From assembly GCA_026770585.1 (NCBI GenBank), contig MU646685.1, positions 184,986 through 197,529 on the forward strand: a stretch of 12,544 bases of DNA, in the 5' to 3' direction. The notes beneath the pieces were generated by a model, which was given only the letters and a program-made list of their open reading frames with translations, did not search any database and was not told the origin of the DNA. Shown here one piece after another: positions 6,873 through 12,288 of the stretch (position 1 is its first letter; every line of letters starts with the position of its first letter). The position numbers were made by a program, and so were the translations under genes. Source of the DNA: Baffinella frigidus. Lineage: Eukaryota; Cryptophyceae; Cryptomonadales; Baffinellaceae.

Positions 6873-6945
6873 CCTACGGTAGGGCCCTAGGACCTGCCTA
6901 GGGTGAGTTAGGGCGAATATTCGCCCGTCCCGCCACTGAAGGGAT
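6873..6945 (+). mobile_element. Family E element, copy E3, left end lost
   Basis: CCTACGGTAGGGCCCTAGG and ACCTGCCTAGG match E1 and E2, and CCACTGAAGGGAT matches their right end. The expected CCCTTAAGTGGCC left end is absent and is replaced by GC-rich sequence with a CCTAGCTAGG palindrome. The central palindrome is a third type, GGGCGAATATTCGCCC (6911-6926), unrelated in sequence to those of E1 and E2. Confidence 0.75.
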
Positions 6946-6968
6946 AGTTCTTCTTAGCCTGCTGCACC

Positions 6969-7268
6969 TGAGCGAGAGAGAGAGAGTGTGTGGGTTGCAA
7001 GACCAGCATGACCAAGTACTAAGGACCCCAGCGGGGTTCTTGCCACGCCAGATTGGAGGAGGGTGGTGACTGTCTTAAAAACACATCTGATGGGGTTGTT
7101 GACTTTTGAAAACCACTGCCCTCAGGAGGAATTGACTTTTGGCGACACCTTCCAAGGCTCTGGCGTGGTGGGATCTGGAGCTGAGAGAGAGAGGTTATGG
7201 ATTACACGACCAGCATGCTGGCGGGGGTATGAGGATATGGAGCTCTCTATCACACACTACACGTTAAT
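6969..7268 (+). repeat. Dispersed repeat O1 interrupted by C2
   Basis: AAGACCAGCATGACC (about 7000), CTAAGGACCCC (about 7019) and, beyond C2, GGATCTGGAGCT (about 7171), GACCAGCATG (about 7208) and ATGGAGCTCTCT with CACACACTACA (about 7238-7261) match the compact copy O2 at 10742-10835. The repeat seems partly duplicated here and is split by the 126-bp C2. A (GA)n run lies at 6973-6986. Confidence 0.55.
7043..7168 (+). mobile_element. Family C MITE-like element, copy C2
   Basis: A 126-bp element with ends CCACGCCAGATTGGA and GGCTCTGGCGTGG, flanked by TG at 7041-7042 and TG at 7169-7170. Internal TTGACTTTTGAAAACCAC and GAATTGACTTTTGGCGACAC match C3 closely. It has no coding capacity. Confidence 0.87.
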
Positions 7269-7434
7269 CTGGGGACCTGTTTAATTTAAAATAAAATGGA
7301 TCCCTATTTGATCATAGGAGCTAGAGGAACGTTGATTAGGGCCCCAAGTAAATTTAATTAGGACCACAACCCGGTTTGATAGGTCATTTTCTTTGAAATT
7401 AAACATGTTCCCGGATGAACGTTGATGAAGAACG
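7269..7434. other. No gene seen between O1 and D1
   Basis: An AT-rich stretch. GAACGTTGAT occurs twice (about 7328 and 7418) and AAGTAAATTTAATTAGG (about 7351) echoes a word near 6417. I see no open frame of interest. Confidence 0.4.
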
Positions 7435-7439
7435 CCACC

Positions 7440-7651
7440 CCACTCGAGGCTAGAAGTGTGACTATTTTAAAACAGCCATTCTTTTACAAGTGAAGGAAAA
7501 AAAAGAATTGTGTAGTAATTTTCACACAAATAGGGGCATTTGGTCACGTAGCTCGCGTAATTCCTCGAGCTACGTGACCAAGCCTGCCCGTGACTGGTAC
7601 TAAATTCAACAACCCCACATTTAAAATCGTCCCTCTTCTAGCCTCGAGTGG
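7440..7651 (+). mobile_element. Family B MITE-like element, copy B3, nested in D1
   Basis: A 212-bp element with ends CCACTCGAGGCTAGAA and TTCTAGCCTCGAGTGG, flanked by CC (7438-7439) and CC (7652-7653). The central 42-bp hairpin is at 7540-7581, with outer TTGGTCACGT/ACGTGACCAA and an inner palindrome that is different from B1 and B2. The TGTGTAGTAATTTTCACAC module is at 7509-7527. Confidence 0.9.
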
Positions 7652-7812
7652 CCAGCCCTCCGAGGTGGCTCAAATAGTGCTCTGGAACATGCATCCCCAA
7701 AAAATGATTTTGTATCGGAAATGTGTCAACTTTTGACCTATGGAGGTCGGATCCGACCTCCATGTCAAGGCAAATATCAAAGGTTCCAGGGCACTTTTTA
7801 AGCCACCTCCAA

Positions 7813-7983
7813 CCACTAGCCCTCCGAGGTGGCTCAAATATTGCCCTGGAACCTTCTAGGTTTGCCTGACAGCGGGGTCGGATCCGACCCCGTAAGGTCA
7901 AAAGTTGACACATTTTCAGGGGGAAATTAACTTTTGGGAATATGTTCCAGAGCACAATTTGAGCCACCTCGGAGGGCTGGTGG
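7813..7983 (-). mobile_element. Family D element, copy D2, nested in D1
   Basis: A 171-bp element beginning CCACTAGCCCTCCGAGG and ending CCTCGGAGGGCTGGTGG, flanked by AA (7811-7812) and AA (7984-7985). It is inverted relative to D1. The centre is a perfect 20-bp palindrome, CGGGGTCGGATCCGACCCCG (7873-7892), with AAGGTCAAAAGTTGACAC beside it. The CAGGGGGAAATTAACTTTTGG segment near 7917 resembles the internal part of family C. Confidence 0.88.
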
Positions 7984-8125
7984 AAGGGATAGTGGCGGAG
8001 ACGGACCTTGTCGCGGGTGCTCCAGCCTCAAAAGTTGATTCATAGGAGCAATCATAGGAGAGTTTACTATGGCATAGGTAAATTTACTTATGAATAATAA
8101 TCAAATCAATTAGCTCAAACACACA

Positions 8126-8251
8126 CCACGCCAGATTGGATGTGGGTGTAGAATTTTTTAAAACCTTTCTGTCAAGGTTGTTTGACTTTTGAAAACCACA
8201 GCCTTCAGGGGAAATTGACTTTTGGCAACCCCTTGCAAGAATCTGGCGTGG
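8126..8251 (+). mobile_element. Family C MITE-like element, copy C3
   Basis: Again exactly 126 bp, with ends CCACGCCAGATTGGA and GAATCTGGCGTGG, flanked by CA (8124-8125) and CA (8252-8253). The interior holds TTTGACTTTTGAAAACCAC and CAGGGGAAATTGACTTTTGG. It is the best-preserved copy of the family here. Confidence 0.88.
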
Positions 8252-8336
8252 CACGCGGCCAACCGTCAGGCTCCGAGAAGGAGGACCACGCCCAGACATA
8301 CGACCCCACGGTAGTTGACGGCGCGTCGGGTCGGAC

Positions 8337-8540
8337 CGTGTCTGTGACGCTCTCATCCGGGCGAGTATTTATGATCAATACGCCACGGCAACGAAATTTA
8401 CTACACACGTGCTTTAATAATTACTAGTATGATCCATGTGTGTGGTAAATTTCGTTGCCGTGGCGTATTTATCATAAATACTCACCGCGATCGCGCCACG
8501 AACCACGGCGCCCATGAACTCCGTGACCCTGCCCCCGGTA
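8337..8540 (+). repeat. Duplicated 64-bp segment, copy 1, split by K2
   Basis: The pieces 8337-8352 (CGTGTCTGTGACGCTC) and 8493-8540 (GCGCCACGAACCACGGCG onward) align with the continuous copy at 8617-8680. The first 16 bases are identical and the remaining 48 differ at about six positions. Copy 1 carries the K2 element between the two pieces and copy 2 does not. Confidence 0.85.
8353..8490 (+). mobile_element. Family K inverted-repeat element, copy K2
   Basis: A 138-bp insert defined by comparison with the empty copy at 8617-8680, with TC on both sides (8351-8352 and 8491-8492) and a single TC in the empty copy. The ends pair GGGCGAGTATTTATGAT with ATCATAAATACTCACC, and pairing continues through CGCCACGGCAACGAAATTTA and its complement to the TACTACACAC / GTGTGTGGTA module. 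The apex contains ATTACTAGTA. Confidence 0.9.
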
Positions 8541-8616
8541 CGGTATTTGACTTTTGAAAACAACCGCCTTCAGGGGAAATCGACTTTTGGCGACACCTTC
8601 CTGGAATCTGGCGTGG
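8541..8616 (+). mobile_element. Family C element, copy C4, right part only
   Basis: From TATTTGACTTTTGAAAACAA (about 8544) to GGAATCTGGCGTGG it matches C3; the left third of the element is absent. It lies between the two copies of the 64-bp segment, so the truncation probably came with that duplication. Confidence 0.75.
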
Positions 8617-8680
8617 CGTGTCTGTGACGCTCGCGCCAAGAACCACGGCGCCCGTGAGCTCCGTGGACCTGCCCCCGATA
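8617..8680 (+). repeat. Duplicated 64-bp segment, copy 2 (empty site)
   Basis: The sequence CGTGTCTGTGACGCTC runs directly into GCGCCAAGAACCACGGCG without an insert. It acts as an internal empty-site control for K2. Confidence 0.85.
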
Positions 8681-8802
8681 GAATTTGTTGATTGCACATC
8701 AAATCGCGAAATCCAGGGTGGTGGTATCCAGCCGAGCGCGACCGCGAGAGTCCAAACACTATAGACTAGCTTTTGGTTCCAGGACGATGACTAAGCAGAG
8801 CA

Positions 8803-8862
8803 GATTTCCCCTACGGGGAAATCCGAGATCGTAAAATCGACGATTTGTTCCTCCCGTGAGGA
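8803..8862. mobile_element. Family H half-element with hairpin
   Basis: A hairpin, GATTTCCCCTACGGGGAAATC (8803-8823), precedes TAAAATCGACGATTTG and CCTCCCGTGAGGA. The latter two are the complement of the CCTCACGG...CAAATCGTCGATTTTA end of H1. The opposite end is not seen, so this is an incomplete copy directly beside H2. Confidence 0.6.
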
Positions 8863-8867
8863 GATGG

Positions 8868-9020
8868 CCACCAGTCCTCACGATTGGACCAAATCGTCGA
8901 TTTTAGATTGTAGATTTACCCTTGATTTACCCTTGAAGAGACCCCGGATCTGGGGAGGCTGCAAGGGTAAATCTCAAGTCTAAAATCGATGATTTGGTCC
9001 AACCGGGAGGGTTGGTGTGG
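8868..9020. mobile_element. Family H inverted-repeat element, copy H2
   Basis: A 153-bp element with ends CCACCAGTCCTCACGATTGG and CCGGGAGGGTTGGTGTGG, flanked by GG on both sides. The arms continue through CCAAATCGTCGATTTTAGA / TCTAAAATCGATGATTTGG and AGATTTACCCTTG / CAAGGGTAAATCT. The central hairpin is CCCCGGATCTGGGG (8942-8955), unlike the centre of H1. Confidence 0.82.
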
Positions 9021-9326
9021 GGGCCGAAGCCGAAAGCGCAGCACCAGCAGACCCCGGAGTTGTCCCCATCCCCGGGGATGGTCTGCTGGAAGACCCGCCC
9101 GGTCTTGCCACTCTCGCGCGGGCGACGGTCCCGAAAGGGCCCTTTTCTTCCCTGATGGTTATTTTAAGAGTTTCAGCCACGGCCGAACATTCTCTTTTGG
9201 AATCTTGCAACGTTTGGTTGCGGGTTTTCCGTTTCTCGGGCATTTGTAAGAGAAGTCGTCCGAAATTGTGCAGCCTTCGGCGCAATAAAAGCAACTCGGA
9301 TTTTGATAAAACCATCGGGAAGAAAT

Positions 9327-9379
9327 TAGATCTTCCCGAGTTGGCAGCTGTAGAACCGCTCCCAACTCGGGAAGATCTA
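9327..9379. repeat. Hairpin with perfect 18-bp arms
   Basis: TAGATCTTCCCGAGTTGG (9327-9344) and CCAACTCGGGAAGATCTA (9362-9379) pair perfectly around a 17-base loop. It lies inside GC-rich DNA where weak frames are open on both strands. Its function is unknown. Confidence 0.85.
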
Positions 9380-9415
9380 GTTAGTACACCACCGCACTTT
9401 CAGTTTGAAGCTGAT

Positions 9416-9471
9416 GTTCAAACCATGCACGTTAGCTGGACCATGAAGCTAACGTTCAAACCATGAACGTT
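9416..9471. repeat. Direct 18-bp repeat with inverted core
   Basis: GTTCAAACCATGCACGTT (9416-9433) and GTTCAAACCATGAACGTT (9454-9471) differ at one base. Between and overlapping them, GTTAGCT and AGCTAAC (9431-9453) form a hairpin. The repeat overlaps the C-terminal codons of the MYND reading frame, so that frame probably ends in non-genic sequence. Confidence 0.75.
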
Positions 9472-9720
9472 GCTTCGTAGCTGCCGCCAGCGTGGCCGCC
9501 ACACACCCTTCTTGTGGGACTTCCAGGCACCCTCCTGGCACGCCGTGCCGCAGTAGATGGCGGAGTGGCATACGGAGCCGTTGCGCAGCTTCTTCTCGCC
9601 CTCCGCCGTCCCAGAGGCCGCACCCCCGCGGCATTGCAGGGTGATGCTGGGGTCCTCCCCGGACACGACTGCTCCGAGACAGGCCGCGTCGGCCCTTTCG
9701 GCGAGGATCAACTGCGCCAT
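9418..9720 (-). pseudogene. MYND zinc-finger fragment with three metal ligands lost
   Basis: A 100-codon frame with an ATG start carries a MYND-type zinc finger at about residues 30-73. MYND fingers bind two zinc ions through seven Cys and one His and usually mediate protein-protein contacts in larger proteins. Visible ligands are C30, C51, C57, C61 and H69, with the hallmark VCHSAIYCGTACQ and the W66/H69/K70 pattern. Three expected Cys positions are changed: G33, G48 (both GGC or GGT where TGC/TGT is expected) and V73. After residue 74 the sequence loses family resemblance and runs into a direct repeat. An in-frame stop lies at 9748-9750. It could be a decayed gene or one exon of a spliced gene; I lean to decay. 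Confidence 0.55.
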
Positions 9721-10327
9721 GTGTGCGGGCGGTGCACGCGACTGCTTCTAGCGACTCCGCTCAAGCGAACGTCCAGCGGAGTCCGGGTTACAGGGGCAGG
9801 TACAAAGGAGTGTGCCAAGAACCGATTTCACTACTCCTGAACGCAAAGGCGGTCGCCGGACCCCCCGAGGACCAGCGAGATGGCTGGAAGGTTGGCTGCG
9901 GAGACAATGATCTGGAGGAGGAGCACTGGCAGACCCACGCGGGTGCATGCTGGCATGGGACGCCGGAGGGGACAGTCGCCCGAGTTTGACCACTCCTTGT
10001 ATTTGACCATCAAACTCGGATCGATCTTGTTCGCAGATCGTTCGCGAAGACGCAGCTCCTTGTTCGCGGCTCGCGCGCTGCGCGGCTGCTGCGCGGAGTC
10101 CGCTGGACGGACTGAGCCCAGCTCCAAGCTTTTTGAACAGTACGGTCATGGGGGTTCTTCAGTGAATCTTCACGTGGCAGACATCCCTCTGGTGGGATTC
10201 TTCACTTGGATAAAACCACGTCGTAGTCCGTCACAGGCAAACGCAGCTGGAATCGCGTGGGGAAGCCTCGGGGGAGAAGTGCCCCCCGCGTCGCCCATTC
10301 GTTTTCTCCCGCAAGATTAGCAGCGGG
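9721..10327. other. GC-rich stretch, no gene assigned; two hairpins
   Basis: Overlapping frames of about 100-150 codons are open on both strands with no recognisable domain. Two hairpins stand out: GACTCCGCT/AGCGGAGTC (9753-9783) and CCGAGTTTGA/TCAAACTCGG (9980-10019). An exon upstream of the MYND fragment on the minus strand, or upstream of the 10328 frame on the plus strand, cannot be excluded. Confidence 0.35.
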
Positions 10328-10771
10328 ATGTCTAAGCTGTTCATGCGGTCTCTGGCAGCCGTCGCGTTCTTCCTCCTGCTCGGTCAGCGTGTTACCTTGC
10401 TGGGGGCTGTTCCTCCAGCGCGCGCCGGTGAGCACCTGCGAGGATCCGCCGGTGGGCAGAGGCGAGGCAGCACATGGCGGGGCGGAGGCCAGGAGCGCAG
10501 CTTTGGGCCTGGAGGCGGCGCGGAGAGAGGCGGTGGCGTTGTTGCGGCGAGGGGGAGGCGTGTGCAGCTGCATCGGGCGCTGTCAAAGCTAGGGCTTTGC
10601 TCCAGGCAGCTGCCCCCCCTCCCTCAGCCGCGGGAACGTGCCAAGGATTTTGACCAGAGCTTGGGCAGAGCCTTGCCAGTCCCCTCTCAGCCGCGTGATC
10701 ACCAGCCCCCTTTATCTATCGTCAGAATGAGACAATTCATTGATTACAAGACCAGCATGACCCCATTCTAA
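10328..10771 (+). CDS. Possible first exon of a secreted or membrane protein (uncertain)
   Basis: The frame opens with ATG and an N-terminus that looks like a signal peptide: a basic start (M1-R7), a hydrophobic core LAAVAFFLLLG (residues 9-19) and a small-residue site near PPARA (residues 29-33). Beyond that the 147-residue translation is a low-complexity Gly/Arg/Ala mix. A CCG|GTGAGC word right after the signal-like segment (about 10428) resembles a 5' splice donor, and a pyrimidine-rich tract ending in CAG (about 10627) resembles an acceptor, so the middle may be an intron. No family is recognised. Frames on the opposite strand are open too, so this may be chance. Confidence 0.25.
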   Translation: MSKLFMRSLAAVAFFLLLGQRVTLLGAVPPARAGEHLRGSAGGQRRGSTWRGGGQERSFGPGGGAERGGGVVAARGRRVQLHRALSKLGLCSRQLPPLPQPRERAKDFDQSLGRALPVPSQPRDHQPPLSIVRMRQFIDYKTSMTPF

Positions 10772-10835
10772 GACCCCCTGCGTTTTTTTTGGTACTACAT
10801 GGATCTGGAGTTCTCTCACACACTACATGTTGTTG
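10742..10835 (+). repeat. Dispersed repeat O2 (uninterrupted copy)
   Basis: GATTACAAGACCAGCATGACC-like sequence, CTAAGACCCC, then ATGGATCTGGAGTTCTCTCA and CACACTACATGTT follow each other within 94 bp. The same words are spread over 6990-7268 around element C2. Product and function are unknown. Confidence 0.6.
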
Positions 10836-10953
10836 TAGAACGGAGACTTATCGTTGGGGACATTCCGTAGGGTTTCTCATTCTTCAACCCTCCTGGTAAA
10901 CATCGGCATATCTCAAAAGATCGCATTCGAGGCTGCTTGCTTGGGCTGTCGGC

Positions 10954-11125
10954 CCACACGAGGCTAACCAGGCGAACGGAATAAATGGACGTTTTAGCGG
11001 TTTTGGGGGGAAGCTACACGGAAAGCGTGCAGATACGTGACCAATGTGCTGACTTTTGGCGTGTTTCCTGGGCAACAATCCAATAACTGACTTTTGAATC
11101 TGTTCGCATGGATAGCCTCGTGTGG
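10954..11125 (+). mobile_element. Family N MITE-like element, copy N2
   Basis: A 172-bp element with ends CCACACGAGGCTAACCA and TGGATAGCCTCGTGTGG; the next arm words are GCGAACGGA and TCTGTTCGC. The flanks are GC and GA, a one-base mismatch. It contains GCAGATACGTGACCAA (about 11028-11043), identical to half of the B2 central hairpin, but without the other half. TGACTTTTGGCG (about 11049) and TGACTTTTGAATC (about 11088) resemble the family C/D module. Confidence 0.75.
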
Positions 11126-11172
11126 GACTGGGCCACCAGCCCTCCCACCAGCAACCCGTAGCAGCTTATACC

Positions 11173-11323
11173 GGATCTCATAGAAAAACGGTTTTAATGT
11201 TAAAACTTTGGATTCAATGAAAATTACTACACGAATGCTTTAATATTACTAGTAAAACTCGTTATGTTTAGTAAATTTCATTGCTAGAAAGTTTTAAATT
11301 AAAAACGTTGTCCAATGAGATCC
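11173..11323 (+). mobile_element. Family J inverted-repeat element, copy J2
   Basis: A 151-bp element with ends GGATCTCATAGAAAAACG and CGTTGTCCAATGAGATCC. Arms continue through AAAACTTT / AAAGTTTT and CAATGAAAATTACTACAC / GTTTAGTAAATTTCATTG. The centre is ATTACTAGTAAAACTC. Its core is nearly the same as that of family K although the ends differ. Confidence 0.85.
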
Positions 11324-11370
11324 TTGCAAGGATTCGGGCATTTTATTTTAAACAAAATCTTTCCTATGAC

Positions 11371-11397
11371 CCTACGGTAGGAAACCCTAGGGACCTC
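11371..11397. repeat. CCTACGGTAGG motif with CCCTAGGGACCT
   Basis: An isolated copy of the 11-base motif at 11371-11381 followed by AAACCCTAGGGACCT. The pairing with a CCTAGG word is the same as at 5608-5640. No element ends were found. Confidence 0.6.
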
Positions 11398-11487
11398 GAA
11401 TTGCTGGCGGGAGATCCGAAGAGATTTCTTCGGTTTAGCTGCAATTAACTTCAGAACCCGATCCGGTTAAAAGCTGCAACGGGTTGC

Positions 11488-11654
11488 TGGTGGTCCGAGG
11501 TGGCTCAAATAGTGCCCTGGAACAGAATCCCAAAAGTTGATTTTCCCCTGAAATCATGTCAACTTTTGACCTATCAGGGTCAAAAGTGACCCCGATGCAA
11601 AGGCAACCTAAAAGCTTCCAGGGAAATATTTAAGCCGCCTCCAAGGGCTAGTGG
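11488..11654 (+). mobile_element. Family D element, copy D3
   Basis: From TCCGAGGTGGCTCAAATAG (11494) to CCTCCAAGGGCTAGTGG it matches D1 throughout, including GTGCCCTGGAAC and GTCAACTTTTGACCT. The extreme left end differs from the CCAC(C/T)AGCCC of D1 and D2. The centre is a 24-base hairpin with arms ATCAGGGTCA and TGACCCCGAT around AAAG (11573-11596), not the GGATCC-centred palindrome of D1 and D2. Confidence 0.8.
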
Positions 11655-11664
11655 GGGAACGGAG

Positions 11665-11842
11665 GTAGAGCGCTTGCGGGAAAACTGGTCGGATTTCAAC
11701 GAGAAATGTTTTCAGAATTTCAGAGAATTTGTACCAGAATCGTTTAGATGGACCGGTTTCATGTCACGTCCTGGTACAAAAGTTCTGAAATTCTGAAAAT
11801 ATTTCTCGTGGAATCCGACAAGTTTCCCCACAACCGCTCTAC
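11665..11842. mobile_element. Long foldback element P
   Basis: A 178-bp inverted repeat with arms of roughly 70 bp. The outer GTAGAGCG / CGCTCTAC is followed by GTCGGATT / AATCCGAC, CGAGAAAT / ATTTCTCG, TTTTCAGAATTTCAGA / TCTGAAATTCTGAAAA and TTTGTACCAG / CTGGTACAAA. The loop is about 30 bases. No target duplication is obvious. It has one copy here. Confidence 0.85.
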
Positions 11843-11895
11843 ATCGGGCAGGAGGAGAGTCCTACTACCGTTGACTAGTCCTAGCTCTGCACCAG

Positions 11896-12018
11896 TTCAA
11901 TTTCGGCTCGTAGATAGAGTGCCCCCCCCGAAATTTCACAGGTGGATTTTGACCCCCCCCCATGAAATTCACCTGTCAAATTTCGGGGGGGGCACTCTAT
12001 CTGCGAGCCCAAATTGAA
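11896..12018. mobile_element. Foldback element Q
   Basis: A 123-bp inverted repeat: TTCAATTTCGGCTCGTAGAT pairs with ATCTGCGAGCCCAAATTGAA, and the arms go on through AGAGTGCCCCCCCCGAAATTT and ACAGGTG with their complements. The loop is C-rich. A plus-strand reading frame that crosses P and Q exists only because of the repeats. Confidence 0.85.
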
Positions 12019-12215
12019 AAGAGAAAGAGAAGAGACTTTTATTGAACTTAAGACGTCGGACCATAAACTTAAGGCGCCCAGAGAGGGCTCGAACTAAGTG
12101 CTTCTTACGATACTCAGTGTACAACCGGACCTACCTACCTTGACGTCGGAGGCGCTCGCTTCACGACTCTGCTTGCCATCACTAACTCGAGCTCAACGAT
12201 CTCCAAGTGGTGAAC
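12019..12215. other. No gene assigned; GACGTCGGA direct repeat
   Basis: GACGTCGGA occurs at about 12052 and 12144. On the minus strand an AATAAA word (near 12040) is followed by a pyrimidine-rich tail, which could be a polyadenylation signal, but no coding sequence feeds it. A TTCGAGCC word near 12088 was examined as a tRNA-like B box and set aside. Confidence 0.35.
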
Positions 12216-12280
12216 TCGATGGGAAGGTCCCCCGTGTAGTGATACGGGGCATCGAGGGTACTGTCCCAGTTCTGGGACAG
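12216..12280. repeat. Two adjacent hairpins
   Basis: CTCGAT (12216) and CCCCGT pair with ACGGGGCATCGAG (to 12255), and immediately after it CTGTCCCAGTTCTGGGACAG (12261-12280) forms a hairpin with 9-bp arms. They directly precede element R. A regulatory role is possible but unsupported. Confidence 0.65.
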
Positions 12281-12288
12281 AGCTAATA

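Larger units (their letters stand above)
7435..7995 (+). mobile_element. Family D element D1, split by insertions of B3 and D2
   Basis: The pieces 7435-7439, 7654-7812 and 7986-7995 together make a 174-bp element. Its left end CCACC plus AGCCCTCCGAGGTGG matches the intact left end of D2, and its right end CCTCCAAGGGATAGTGG matches D3. The outer flanks are CG (7433-7434) and CG (7996-7997). The centre is a perfect 24-bp palindrome with half ATGGAGGTCGGA (7740-7763), next to TCAACTTTTGACCT. B3 sits 5 bp from the left end and D2 10 bp from the right end, each with its own 2-bp duplication. Confidence 0.82.

Noticed and set aside
7638-7967. 109-codon minus-strand open frame over D1 and D2
   Set aside because: It spans the junction of two nested inverted repeats; the codons are by-products of the palindromes.
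9017-9466. 149-codon plus-strand frame and opposing minus-strand frames
   Set aside because: The frame includes the end of H2, the 18-bp-arm hairpin and a direct repeat. A Cys-rich minus-strand piece (9159-9365) has no recognisable zinc-finger spacing.
11748-12017. 89-codon plus-strand open frame over P and Q
   Set aside because: It crosses two independent foldback elements and ends exactly at the end of Q. There is no sign of a protein.
12060-12165. tRNA or tRNA-derived SINE on the minus strand
   Set aside because: A TTCGAGCC word and a GCGCC...GGCGC pairing about 80 bases apart look suggestive, but the T stem does not pair and no A box or anticodon arm can be built.
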